Counted from the stretch's first letter, positions 33,768-44,470 are shown. The stretch is 64,000 nt of DNA from Locusta migratoria (GCA_026315105.1 CM048748.1:24146078-24210077), one strand, 5' to 3'. Notes: generated by a model not told the origin, from the letters alone. Made by a program: numbers and translations.

Positions 33768-35474
33768 CTAGGTCTCGCCCTCTTCCATCTCCTCCGCCCA
33801 AGACTTCGACACTTGCTGTCCAGTGTCGTGGCCTGCCGCGGCCCCCTGCAGAGAAACGCGCGTGCGCGGCTGCGGGTCGTCTTCGGCCTTTCTTTTGACC
33901 GCGGCTTGCGCCGGGTTCGAGTCCCGTGACAAGTCCATTGCCATATGATAGTCGGTGTCGGGTGCACTGAGCTTTTCCTTTATCTGCCGGACCACCTCCT
34001 CCATCCTGTATTCCTGTCCACTCGTCATGGGCTGCTGATAACCACGGCCCGCTTGTGCTTCCTGCCGAGAATCTAAATCCGACCGTGACGAAGCCAGTGA
34101 CGCAGATTTCTGCAGTGACTGCGACGCCGAGCGCTGATACTGACGAGATTCGGGGGACCGACTCCACCCCCTCTGGTTGGAGTCCCGCCGCTCCGGGTAT
34201 CCCGAGGAGCTGGTACTGCGGCCCTTCTCTCTGCGCGCGCGCCTTTCTGCTGCCCTGTCGCGACGTGACTTGCGGCCACCCGCGCTGTCTGCCCGTTCGC
34301 GTGGACGATCTGCAGCGGCGGTGGCAGAAACTCCAACCGCTGACACTTCGGGGGGGACGCTATCTTGCACGGCTTCTGATCTTGTCAACGTGGACAATGT
34401 CACATCTACCGGAGTCGACACGGCAGGCTTAACAAATTGCGCTGGTTCGAGTCCCGTCGTCTGACTCTCTGGGACTACATTTGAGGAGACGTCAGTAGGA
34501 CGCACATCTTCAACGGTTGCGGAATCTGTCACAGTAGTCGCCGACTCGTCAGGATGGACCTCGAGATGGGCGTCTGTCACCTGGGATGTCCACATAGTCG
34601 CCGCACCTGCCGCCAGTGGAACTTCAGCTGGGGTGGGTTCTGATCCCGTCGCGTCTTCAGGTTGTATCTGATTAGCTACCTTTTCCGCAACTACCACGGA
34701 ACCGTCGGCTACATTCTGAGCGTCGGCTGTGACGTCACTGACCGTTTCATTTTGAGGGGCTGCGAGCGCGGCGTCTACATGCATGACAGTTTCATCCGCG
34801 GCAGCGCGACGCGTCGGTGAGGTGGGCCCTCCTAACGCGACCGAGGCGTACGTCACGGCGTCTGCCGCCTCCCCCGCCGGTAGTTGCGCGGGGCGCCTGC
34901 GGCGTGGGCAGTTCTGTCTGTAGTGTCCCGTGGCATTACAGTGCGAACACGTCGACGGCTGTCCGTTATATGTAATAAAAGCCCTGTGGCCTTTCACTAC
35001 AAGGAAGGACGGAATGTGCTTTCGTACTATCATACGGACACTACGAATTCCGTTTTCCACTTGATAGATATATGCAGATGACCATTTTTCCCTAGTAACA
35101 GACAACACAGTTCCATACGGTGACAAACAGTTTTCAATTGTCTTATCTTTCATTTCGAACGGTAAATTAAACACTCTAACTGTCCTAAGTCCGTAACCGG
35201 CGTTAGACACTGCCACATTACTCACTGTTCCATCAAAGTGTTTAAATTTCCGGACACCACCTTCTACATTTACAATTGTGTCACACAGTTCTGGAGTACT
35301 AAGTTTGACAAAGAGAGAGTTCAGAAAAGCGTCCAGTTGTAAACCGAGTACGTCACTTTCATTAATTTTCAGATCGTTTTTCAACCAACCATGGATTTCG
35401 AAACCTGACGGCCGCGGAACCGACTTGTCAAATTCAAATTGCACATTATTTTCGCGATCTTCACAATCAGCCAT
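33768..35474 (-). CDS. ORF1: zinc-knuckle RNA-binding protein of LINE copy B
   Basis: 568 residues, uninterrupted. Such proteins bind the LINE RNA and form the particle needed for retrotransposition. Residues 50-165 look like an RRM-type fold: LRTVRVFNLPFEMKD, then LSPYGTVLSVTREKWSS and GIRSVRMIVRKHIPS. A CCHC zinc knuckle follows at 176-189 (CSHCNATGHYRQNC: C176, C179, H184, C189) and then a basic RRRR stretch. Residues about 195-385 are Ala/Thr/Val/Glu-rich and probably disordered. Residues about 385-480 are Arg/Ser-rich (KSRRDRAAERRARREKG). The C-terminus is acidic (WAEEMEEGET). The ATG at 35474 is the first in frame, and the leader upstream has no competing long frame. The same domain order is seen in the decayed ORF1 at 28.2-29.6 kb. 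Confidence 0.88.
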   Translation of the reverse strand: MADCEDRENNVQFEFDKSVPRPSGFEIHGWLKNDLKINESDVLGLQLDAFLNSLFVKLSTPELCDTIVNVEGGVRKFKHFDGTVSNVAVSNAGYGLRTVRVFNLPFEMKDKTIENCLSPYGTVLSVTREKWSSAYIYQVENGIRSVRMIVRKHIPSFLVVKGHRAFITYNGQPSTCSHCNATGHYRQNCPRRRRPAQLPAGEAADAVTYASVALGGPTSPTRRAAADETVMHVDAALAAPQNETVSDVTADAQNVADGSVVVAEKVANQIQPEDATGSEPTPAEVPLAAGAATMWTSQVTDAHLEVHPDESATTVTDSATVEDVRPTDVSSNVVPESQTTGLEPAQFVKPAVSTPVDVTLSTLTRSEAVQDSVPPEVSAVGVSATAAADRPRERADSAGGRKSRRDRAAERRARREKGRSTSSSGYPERRDSNQRGWSRSPESRQYQRSASQSLQKSASLASSRSDLDSRQEAQAGRGYQQPMTSGQEYRMEEVVRQIKEKLSAPDTDYHMAMDLSRDSNPAQAAVKRKAEDDPQPRTRVSLQGAAAGHDTGQQVSKSWAEEMEEGET

Positions 35475-37018
35475 TACTTACAAGTACGTAGATACAGCAA
35501 ATAGAAGAACAGCGGACGCGAAGAACGCCGCCGGCCGCAGCGAGGAAGCACTTGTAAACACGGCCCGGAGCCGATGTGGCAGACGGACCGTCGTGGCCGT
35601 GCAGACCGTGACTGAAGCGCCTCAATCTCCTCGGCCACCGCGGCCGGCTGCCGACAGATGTGATGCAATAGTCTTCAAAGTCGAAACTAAAGCAAGCTTT
35701 AATCACAGTTATCATAGAACGCGGGATGAGAAACGGGCCACTGAATTTTACAATGCAGTTCTAGGAGAATTATACGAGAAATCCGCTGACAGTAACGATT
35801 ACACAGCACAAATTAAGAGGTTAAAAGCGAAATTAATTAGTATCAAGAGTAGACAACTTGATGGACTGAAAATCAGGTCCAAAGCGAAATCTGTTAGAGC
35901 GATATAATATCTCTGTACCATCGCATTAACCACAGTAAACGTCGTGCACGCACTTTTATAGATAGCCTTGCCGCATCCAATAGTGCTCTACTAGTGGAAC
36001 AAAAAACATTGTCCAAAAATTCCGAAACTATTACGAAAATTTGTATTCCGAGTTACCATTTGATATCAAGCATCTGTGCTCGTTCAAAAACTCGGATGTA
36101 AAGTAACAGCAGACAACAACGCAGACCTCTTGTCGGACTTTACTGTTTCAGACATCTCAGAATTAAACGTGCATCACTCCCCCACCAACAAGTCCCCTGG
36201 GCCAGATGGACTGTCCAAAGGATTCTACCACCGTTTCTGACACATCATTGGTCCGACCTTCACTGATATTGTAAACGAAGTTATCCGTGGGAAGGATATA
36301 CCGGAAGTGTTTAAGGAAGGCAGAATAGTTCTAGTACCAAAAGACCGACGCCACCACACCATTGACAACTTTGGGCCAATCATGTTGCTTAATTTTGATT
36401 ACAAGACTGTGGCGAGAGCAATTAAAAGTAGAATGACTCCAATAGCAGAAAAAGTAATCCAGTATCACTAGACGTGTATCGCAGGTAGGACTGTCATGAG
36501 CACAATACCCGAAATCAGGGATGAAATTCGGATTAGTGCAGCGACCAAGTGTGCCTTACTTTTTGCCGACTCCTCGAAGGCTTTTGACCGGGTCAGTCAC
36601 CAGTATGTACTCAGAATGATGGAGAGGATAGGGTTAAATAACAGAGCTGTTATCGTTATGCAAAACATATTCACGGGAATAACCACTCGAATTAACATCA
36701 ACAACTGACGAAAGCCATCGACGTCAAGAGAGTGCCCCAGAGGAGTCCCCTCAATATGATGTATGTCTTTTCAATGGAACCAATTTTAAGAACATTGCAG
36801 ACAAAGTTGCAAGAGCTATCTCTCTCTCGCAGAATCCTTTGCTATCCGTGCCTATGCTGATGATGTTGTAGCCGTCATTGGTACTAAAGACGAAATGGGA
36901 ATATTAAAATCAGAGATTGATATTTATGGTCATGTGTCAGGAGCACAAATCAACTACGAGATGCAAAATGGTCAGTCGTAGAGGTTTCGAACAGGTAACG
37001 ACCACATGGGTAAACATA

Positions 37019-37225
37019 AAAAAAAAAAAATGTTCAAATGTTTGTTAAGCTTATGGGACTTAACTACGGGGTCATCAGTCCCTAAACTTACAAACTACTT
37101 ATCAACTACCTTATACTAAGGACGGCACAAATATCCATGCCCGAGGGGGGATTCGAACCCCCGACCGTAGTGGCCGTGCAGACCGTGACTGGAGCGCCTC
37201 AGTCTCCTTGGCCACCGCGGTCGGC
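37019..37225 (-). mobile_element. SINE-A family copy inside LINE copy C
   Basis: Runs from an A-rich junction and ATGTTCAAATGTTTGTTAAG to GGCCACCGCGGTCGGC. Perfect 11-bp target-site duplication GGGTAAACATA at 37008-37018 and 37226-37236. The tRNA-like head (minus strand) has box A GGTGGCCAAGGAG and box B GGGGTTCGAATCC. Confidence 0.9.
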
Positions 37226-37317
37226 GGGTAAACATAATGGAAAATCCCGAATCCCTGGAAATTATTCCTTGTTGTCTCCATTAGACATTTGTGAGACGTG
37301 GCTATTTTGATGCATTT

Positions 37318-37527
37318 GAAGTAAACTTCAGAGTCTTGACACAAATTTCAATTTATTGAGGAGTAACGCGTTTCGACGTTTCTTCATTTTCGAAAGTTGC
37401 AGAAAGACAATGGAATTAATAATGAATATTCATTCCATTGTCTTTCTGTAGCCTTCGAAAATGAAGAAACGTCGAAACGAGTAAGGCCTCAATAAATTGA
37501 AATTTTCGTCAAGACTCTAAAGTTTAT
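37318..37527. repeat. palindromic element with hammerhead-like cores
   Basis: Left arm 37318-37413 and right arm about 37435-37527 are near-perfect inverted repeats around a 21-bp AT-rich centre. Reading outward each arm has GAAGAAACGTCGAAACG, then CAATAAATTGAAATTT and TCAAGACTC. TCCCTGGAAATTATT at about 37250-37266 and TCCCTGGAAGTTAT at 37527-37540 look like a target-site duplication of about 14 bp in LINE copy C, so the inserted unit is slightly longer than the arms. Confidence 0.7.
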
Positions 37528-38400
37528 TCCCTGGAAGTTATCATCGATAAAGATTCACTTAAAATGGCTGAAAAATTTGGACGTCGGTCATAAATGGTAT
37601 GCAGGGACTCATCTGTGAAAGCAATTGGCTAGCTGTGACGCTTCTCCAAAAATCAAAAATTGTCAACATGTACGTTTTCTTTCAAAGCATACTATCTGGC
37701 ACACTTATTTCCATTACTTACACTACCAGCTCAGAGGATCGTGAAGTTAGCCGGCAATTTTTGCTGAGGGGCAACATATTTAAAGTGGACTGCCTCACGC
37801 TCACGAAACCGAGAGTGGAAGTTGGACTGGGTTTAACTGACGTTTGTCAAGCAGAGATTACGAACTTTATCTGACAATCCACAAACCCTGACAGCAAAAC
37901 TGTTCCCAATCGTATGCCCCAAGAGTATGAGCCCACCGATGGACATCAGTAGAATCAACTACCATTTCAAGCACGTGCGACAGTACTACCTGGAAGTAAG
38001 CTACGTCCGTGAAGACGTGTTAATTCACCCGATTTTAAAAACTAAGGCTCTCATGCAGCACTGGCGTCGAATCAATAAACCAAACCCCATTGAAACCAAG
38101 TTTACTTCTTTCCACTAGGAAACTGTGTCGAAGAATATAGGTATTCAGCCACTCACAATGGAAGTAGCATCCACATGGTATCGAGTGGTGAATAACACAG
38201 TGGCCACTAATGAAAAATTGCATCGGATAGGGTTGAAACAAACCGATAAATGTGTGAAGTGTGGACTTGTCGACACATTAATACACCGCGTCACCTACCG
38301 TGGATATTTAGAAAACTGGAAATGGGTCACTGATATACTTGAACATTTATCAAACGGTTCGACAACACCCTATACGGCTGACTTACTAATAAAAGTAGGT

Positions 38401-38891
38401 TAAAATTTTCTACCCTCCTGCAAAGAACCACACGGTGATGTAGCTCTTAGGAAATTATGTCAATTACGTCATCACAAAACGCGGAGAGGATGACTTGATC
38501 AGTCTCCGCGCTTATATGAAAATAGCATTCTGGAAGCTACGAAAGACAGAAAATTTGCAAAAGTTCTTTGGTAGACACGCTCTCACAGGGACAGCTGATA
38601 AGATGTATATGGTGATAGATCCGTATCAAACTTCGTTTTATTTCCTAAACGCTTGCCCATATTGAATTCCCACTTGGGGAACTTTCGTGTCACTCCACGC
38701 CCTACATGTACCACAAATTTGGACGAATTCGGAGATGACGAGTAGGCGTCCTCTCCTTGTCAGTTCGTTCTCTTGGCAGAAAGATAACGCCAATAGTCTC
38801 TCTTCGTGCATTTAGGGCTGGACAAGTAGTAGAATTATCATTTACTTAAATATTTGTTCTTATTTTTATATTGTCCCGGAGCAAGGTGTGG

Positions 38892-38938
<47 letters not shown>

Positions 38939-39506
38939 CGTGTGACGAAATTTTATATCTGCCACTGCCTTACAACCGCAAAGTTTTCCACGTACAAACA
39001 TGTTATTTATATAGTTGTTAACAATTTTTAAGATTAAAGATATTTATCATTTGATACTCAGAAATGTGTGTGTTTATTCTCTTATGTTTCATTTGTGGTG
39101 ACAACGGCGCAGGACATGAAAACAGCATTTTCTCTGCCGGAACCAAATATGATATAGCCGGCCATCAAACATTGCGGGTCTGCAGCTACCGGGCGACAGA
39201 AGACCTTGTCAAGGGACGCCGTTGCCAACCGTCATAAGCGAATGAATGAAATAGTAAAAATATTGTAAACGAAGCTTACTAATTATGTATGTCAAAAACA
39301 CGTTCACTTGTAATGACGAAACTCGAATATACGCAACTAGTTTGTTATTCTATGTTACGTGAAATAAAACTTGAAATTTTACTTCGAATATCCGAGTGTT
39401 GAAGAAAATTATTTCATTAATTGATTTTTTCGTCCGTACTTGACAGAACATGATAATAATATCAAAAAGGAACAACTTCCTGATGTTCCGCAAAACTTAT
39501 TTATTG
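38401..39506. other. unassigned DNA and microsatellite
   Basis: Probably the 3' end of LINE copy C to about 38690, then unidentified AT-rich sequence around a (TG)n microsatellite. Confidence 0.4.
38886..38944. repeat. (TG)n microsatellite
   Basis: About 59 bp of TG dinucleotides with minor GC interruptions at the right end. Confidence 0.95.
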
Positions 39507-39549
39507 GTCACAAACCGCCTTTCGGCTTCTTAGGCCATCATCAGGTGAC
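39507..39549 (-). ncRNA. hammerhead-ribozyme-like motif (g)
   Basis: On the minus strand: GTCAC, CTGATGAT, GGCCTAAGAAGCC (stem II GGC/GCC), GAAAGGCGG and TTTGTGAC. GTCAC and GTGAC pair as a 5-bp stem I around the core. The CTGATGA and GAAA core is complete except for an extra T before stem II, and stem III would be very short. It is the best-preserved copy in the window. An AATAAATAA follows directly. Confidence 0.4.
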
Positions 39550-39864
39550 AATTGACTGTAGTACACATGTTTTCAAAGATGTTAAGATTTACAAAGATGT
39601 TATCACAGACAATCGATACTTCACAGGAAAGTTCATCACAAGTACTTATTTATGAAAGTTATAAACAAGTATATAAAAAATATAATAAGTATGTGTAATG
39701 AATCAAAACTAATATGATTATTTTTGTTCAAAAGGAAGGTTGAAAATAAAACTGATTTCAGTAGAGGTGTAGAGGAGAACGGGATCTGATCGTTTAATAC
39801 TAAACTGGCATCCTGAGCCAAATGTTTATTGATTTCCAATGTTTCCAGTAGTGTCATCTTTCTG

Positions 39865-39867
<3 letters not shown>

Positions 39868-39937
<70 letters not shown>
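39868..39937. repeat. (TA)n microsatellite, left part
   Basis: About 70 bp of TA repeats ending exactly where RTE copy A begins; TA repeats resume at 43211-43222 after its 3' end. Confidence 0.95.
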
Positions 39938-39939
<2 letters not shown>

Positions 39940-42900
39940 ACTCCCATGAACCACAGACATTGCCGAGGTGGGGTGGCTTGCGTGCCTCAACGATACAAAT
40001 AGCCGTACCGTAGGTGCAACCACAGCGGAGGGGTATCTGTGGAGAGGCCAGACAAACGTGTGGTTCCTGAAGAGGGGCAGCAGCCTTTTCAGTAGTTACA
40101 GGGGCAACAGTCTGGATGATTGACTGAGCTGGCCTTGTAACATCAGCTGATGTGGCTTTGCCACACAGCTACTGCGAACGGCTGAAAGCAAGGGGAAACT
40201 ACAGCCGTTACTTTTTCCCAAGGACATGCAGCTCTACTGTATGAACATATGATGATGGCATCCTCTCGGGTAAAATATTCCGGAGGTAAAATAGTCCCCC
40301 ATTCGGATCTCCGGACGGGGACTACTCAGGAGGATGTGATCATCAGGAGAGACAATACTGCCATTCTACGGGTCGGAGCGTGGAATGTTAGATCCCTTAA
40401 TCGAGTAGGAAAATTAGAAAATTTAAAAAGGGAAATGGATAGGTTGAAGTTAGATATAGTGGGGATTAGTGAAGTTCGGTGGCAGGATGAACAGGATTTC
40501 TGGTCAGGTGAGTACAGGATTATAAATACAAAATCAATTGGGGGTATCACAGGAGTAGGATTGATAATGAAAAAGGAAATAGGAATGCGAGTAAACTACT
40601 ATGACCAGCACAGTGATCGCATTATCATTGTCAAGATAGATACGAAGCCAACACCGACAACAGTAGTACAGGTTTATATGCCAACTAGCTCTGCCGAGGA
40701 TGAGGAAATCGAAGAAATGTATGAGGAGCTAAAGGAAATTATTCAAACAATTAAGGGAGAGGAAAACTTAATTGTTATGGGAGACTGGAATTCGGTAGTA
40801 GTTCAAGGAAGGGAAGGAAAGATAGTAGGTGAATATGGTATGGGCAAAAGGAATGAAAGAGGAAGCCGCCTGGTAGAATTTTGCACAGAACATAATTTAG
40901 TTATAACAAACACCTGGTTCAAGAATCACAAAAGAAGGTTGTATACGTGGAAGAGACCAGGAGACACCGGGAGATACCAGATAGATTTTATAATGGTAAG
41001 GCATAGATTTTGGAACCAGGTTTTACAGTGTAAAACATACCCAGGGGCAGATATAGACTCTGACCATAACTTGTTGGTTATGAACTGCAGGCTGAAACTG
41101 AAGAAACTACAAAAAGGTAGGAAAATAAGGAGATGGGACCTGGATAAATTGAAGGAACCTGAAGTTCTTAAGAATTTCAGAGGGAGCTTTAGGCAACAAT
41201 TGACAGAAACAGAGGAAAATAAAACAGTAGAGGAGGAATGGGTAAAATTGAGAGATGAAATAGTGAAGGTAGCAGAGGACAAAATAGGTAAGACCTACAA
41301 GGAAAGACCTACAAAAAATCCTTGGATATCACACGAGATACTAAATTTAATCGACGAAAGGAGAAAATATAAAAATGCAGTAAATGAAACGGGCAAAATG
41401 GAGTACAGACGACTAAGAAATGAGATTGACAGGAAGTGCAAAATGGCTAAGCAGGAGTGGCTAGAAGGCAAATGCAATGATGTAGAAGAATGTATAAATA
41501 GGGGAAAAATAGATACAGCCTACAGGAAAATAAAAGAAACATTTGAAGATAAGAAAAACAGCTCTATGAATATCAAGGACACTGATGGAAAACCAGTTCT
41601 CAGCAAAGAAGGGAAAGCTGAAAGGTGGAAAGAGTATATAGAGGGGCTCTACAAAGGAAATGAACTTCAAGACAGTATTGTAGGAAGGGAAGAGGATGTA
41701 GATGAAGATGAAATAGGAGATACTGTATTGAGAGAAGAATTTGACAGAGCCCTGAAAGACCTAAGTGGAAACAAGGCCCCTGGAGTAGATGATATACCCT
41801 CAGAGCTACTGAAGTCTCTGGGAGAACCAGGCATGACAAACCTGTTTCACCTGGTATGTAAGATGTATGAGACAGGTGAAGTACCCTCAGACCTTAAGAA
41901 AAATGTTATAATTCCCATTACAAAGACAGCAGGTGCAGACAAGTGTGAAAACTACAGAACCATCAGTTTAATAAGTCACTGTTGCAAAATATTAACACGA
42001 ATTATATATAGAAGGATGGAAAAGCTGGTAGAAGCCGACCTCGGGGAAGATCAGTTTGGGTTCAGGAGAAATGTAGGAACACGGGAGGCAATACTCACTT
42101 TACGGCTTATCCTAGAAGATAGATTAAGAAAAGGCAAACCTACATTTCTAGCTTTTGTAGATTTAGAGAAGGCTTTTGACAATGTTGATTGGAAGAAACT
42201 CTTTCAAGTTCTGAAGCATGCAGGAGTAAAATATAGGGAACGTAAGGTTATTTACAATTTGTACAAAAACCAGACAGCGGTTGTCAGTTTGAAGGGCATG
42301 AAAGGGATGCAGTGGTTGGGAAGGGAGTAAGACAGGGTTGTAACCTTTCTACAATGTTATTCAATTTGTACATTGAGCAAGCTATAAAGGAAAGTAAAGA
42401 GAAATTTGGAGAATGAATTAAAGTTCAGGGCGAAAAATTAAAAACATTGCGTTTTGCCGACGACATAGTAATTCTGTCAGATACAGCAAAGGACCTGGAA
42501 GAGCAATTGAACGGAATGGACAGTGTGCTGAAAGGTGCATATAAGATGAACATTAACAAGAGCAAAACTAGGGTAATGGAGTGCAGTGTAAGAAAATCAG
42601 GTGATGCTGAAGGAATTAGATTGGGAAACGAAGCAATAAAGGAGGTAGATGAGTTTTGTTACTTGGGCAGTAAAATAACAAGTGATGGTCGCAGTACAGA
42701 GGATATAAAATGCAGAATGGCAATGGGTAGAAAAGCGTTCTTGAAAAAGAGAAATTTGTTAACATCGAATTTTGATTTAAGCCTAAGGAAGTCTTTTCTG
42801 AAGGCATTTGTATGGAGTGTTGCCTTGTATGGGAGTGAGACATGAACGATAAACAGTGCGGACAGGAAGAGGATATAGGCTTTTGAAATATGGTGCTACA

Positions 42901-43210
42901 GAAGAATGCTAAAGATTAGGTGGGTGGATCGCGTAACTAATGAGGAGAAAAGAATTTTCTGGGATACCTTGACTAAAAGAAGGGATAGATTGGTAGGACA
43001 CATTCTTAGACATCAAGGAATTGTGAATTTAGCATTGGAGGGAAGTGTGTGGGGTAAATATCGCAGAGGAAGACCAAGAGATGGATACAGTAAGCAGATT
43101 CAGACAGATGTAGGTTGCCGTTCTTATGTGGAGATGAAGAGGCTTGCTCAGGATAGGGTAATGTGGAGAGCTGCATCAAACCAGTCTCCGGACTGAAGAC
43201 CACAACAACA
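39938..43210 (+). mobile_element. nearly full-length RTE LINE (copy A) inside a (TA)n microsatellite
   Basis: 3.27 kb from CCACTCCCATGAACCACAGA (39938) to CTGAAGACCACAACAACA (43210). The 5' leader of about 310 bp is shared with RTE copy D (48881 and 61494 onward). One long ORF with a frameshift in RT and a few stops in the C-terminal part follows, then a short CAACA-type tail. The flanking (TA)n on both sides shows insertion into a microsatellite. Confidence 0.88.
40249..43196 (+). pseudogene. endonuclease/reverse transcriptase of RTE copy A
   Basis: The first 693 codons (40249-42330) are open. Endonuclease motifs: GAWNVRSLNRVGK, VGISEVRWQ (catalytic E), LIVMGDWNSVV (GDWN in place of GDFN), TGRYQIDFIM and IDSDHNLLVM (D-H pair). 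RT: NKAPGVDDIPSELLK, YRTISLISHCCKILTRI, GEDQFGFRRNVGTREA and FVDLEKAFDNVDW. A one-base loss near 42285 ends the frame. Beyond it the next frames carry GVRQGCNLS, FADDIVIL (near 42450) and EFCYLGSKIT. The C-terminal segments are KRRDRLVGHILRHQGIV and GKYRRGRPRDGY, ending at 43196. In-frame stops near 42415, 42843 and 42880 add to the damage. Recently active family member, now dead. Confidence 0.88.
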
Positions 43211-43222
43211 TATATATATATA

Positions 43223-44470
43223 GGAAATTTAAGTTAATTACATATCAAGTTTTGAACCTTAAAGAGCCAATTATTAGATTTCGAACATTTTACACTGCGC
43301 AATGTCCTGTGCTATTCAAGACTGTTTAAAGTTTTTTTTGTGGGAACTGATATTTCCAATATATTTATATTGCACAGGAACCGTTAGGGACGAAGTCTGA
43401 TACGGTCTACTTAAAAACTTTGAGTTACAAATGTTAAAGCTGTTATGAAAGTTATTAAAACTGTAATGGAGAAAAATTTAAATGACCGTTCCAGTACACC
43501 ACTTACGTCGAACATGCGAGTCCTCCCTGATTTATGCGCGTGCATTGTGTGTGTGTATGTGTGTTGCACTGAGTATAAATCAAAGTAATGTGTTAAGTAG
43601 TGTGTAGATTTAGCACTGATGACAAGAGTTATTTGATCCCTTTGAATCACAGACATCTTAACGCTTTTGTAATAAATGTGTCATGGTGCCGGTCATAGAC
43701 GCAGGAGACTTTAAGACTGCTTGTTAATTGAGGAACAGAAGTAGTGCAGGGTTATTACTTGTGACAAAACTTCATCTATTTGTTGCTTTGACGAATGAGA
43801 AACGTAACAACAGCTACAAGGGGATCAAACTCGTCTGGATGATTCCACAATATGTCCATACCACTGCGCAAATTCATTGGGCGGGCGTAGTATCTAGAAC
43901 AGTTTCACGTTTTCTGTCAGTTGCGGTATTCTTTTTTGTCCACCTTTAGAGGTTTCGGCAGCTTCGTGCAACTGCCTGCCGCGTCGTACATTGGAGATCC
44001 GTTTAGGTGATCCTATGCCGCTGTATTGTTTTGGCAGCATTCCTTTTCAATCCATCGCAGAAAAGCAATATACCCGGTATCTCTTCATTGCTGTACACGT
44101 TCGCATGCAGCGAATGTTGCAGCAGAATAGAGCTGCCTGCAGCGCAGACAGGTAAACAGTCACATTTGTTGACATTCAGACAAGCGCAGCACGAGCGTCT
44201 GTTTGGCGGAGTTGGCGTGGCTAGCAGCGGTTCCGGTCACTGCGCTCTCAAATTGCAGGACATTTCTCGATTTTCTTTTCTCCTGGTAGCAATCTCAACA
44301 CTAACAAACGCTGTATTACCGCAACTGAGTTCTTAAAAGCTTTCGAATATACGCATCCATTTCAAAAGGCGTACCTGCTTCAATATCTCATTTGATACCA
44401 GAACTAAATACAGAAACCAAAAATAACTTCACATTAACACTCCAGCATTTGTCTGAAACCGCGGTCGATA
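43223..44470. other. unassigned DNA
   Basis: No gene or repeat recognised; open frames of 73-109 codons have no domains. Confidence 0.4.

Larger units (their letters stand above)
29785..35582 (-). mobile_element. L1/Tx1-type LINE copy B, probably full length with two intact ORFs
   Basis: About 5.8 kb on the minus strand: 5' leader of about 108 bp (35475-35582), ORF1 (35474-33768), a 30-bp gap, ORF2 (33737-30393), 3' UTR (about 30392-29826) and a 41-base poly(A) tail (T run 29785-29825 on the plus strand). It lies inside a SINE without target duplication and with about 50 bp of target lost. Long uninterrupted frames, intact motifs and a long homogeneous tail indicate recent insertion. The sequence is GC-richer than its surroundings. 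Confidence 0.88.
29691..35647 (-). mobile_element. SINE-A family copy split by insertion of LINE copy B
   Basis: Left part 29691-29784 (AAATGTTTGTAAATCTTATG to ACTACTTACGAACT) and right part about 35583-35647 (GTGGCCGTGCAGACCGTGAC to CCGCGGCCGGC) are the two ends of one minus-strand SINE. CTGCAGACAGA at 29680-29690 and CTGCCGACAGA at 35648-35658 are its target-site duplication in LINE copy C. About 50 bp from the middle, including box B, are missing, apparently lost when LINE copy B entered. Confidence 0.8.
28205..38400 (+). mobile_element. degenerate L1/Tx1-type LINE (copy C), host of nested insertions
   Basis: Plus-strand ORF1 remnant at 28210-29640 and ORF2 remnant at 35659-38400. It is split by SINEs at 28671-28861, 29691-35647 and 37019-37225 and by an inverted-repeat element around 37318-37527. 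The end of ORF1 and the endonuclease half of ORF2 are missing between the two pieces. The proteins are homologous to those of copy B but well diverged, so it is an older relative rather than a recent sister. Confidence 0.8.
35659..38400 (+). pseudogene. ORF2 (reverse transcriptase) remnant of LINE copy C
   Basis: Broken frames align with ORF2 of copy B from about residue 290 onward. Seen: KRATEFYNAVLGELYEKS, NKSPGPDGLSKGFY (near 36190), FGPIMLLNFDYKT, LFADSSKAFDRVSHQY and RAYADDVVAVIG (near 36850). After a SINE and an inverted-repeat insertion come SRQFLLRGNIFKVDC and WYRVVNNTVATNEKLHRIGL with CVKCGLVDTLIH. The endonuclease part is absent. Many stops; not functional. Confidence 0.8.

Noticed and set aside
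34055..34464. plus-strand open frames of 95-125 codons opposite LINE copy B
   Set aside because: Shadows of the GC-rich ORF1 on the other strand. The frame with RRM-like, CCHC and RS-rich segments is the minus-strand one.
38886..38944. CRISPR-like or other regularly spaced repeat
   Set aside because: It is a plain (TG)n microsatellite; no spaced direct repeats of CRISPR type occur anywhere in the window.
39636..39947. 103-codon minus-strand frame with a Tyr-Ile repeat
   Set aside because: Translation of the (TA)n microsatellite.
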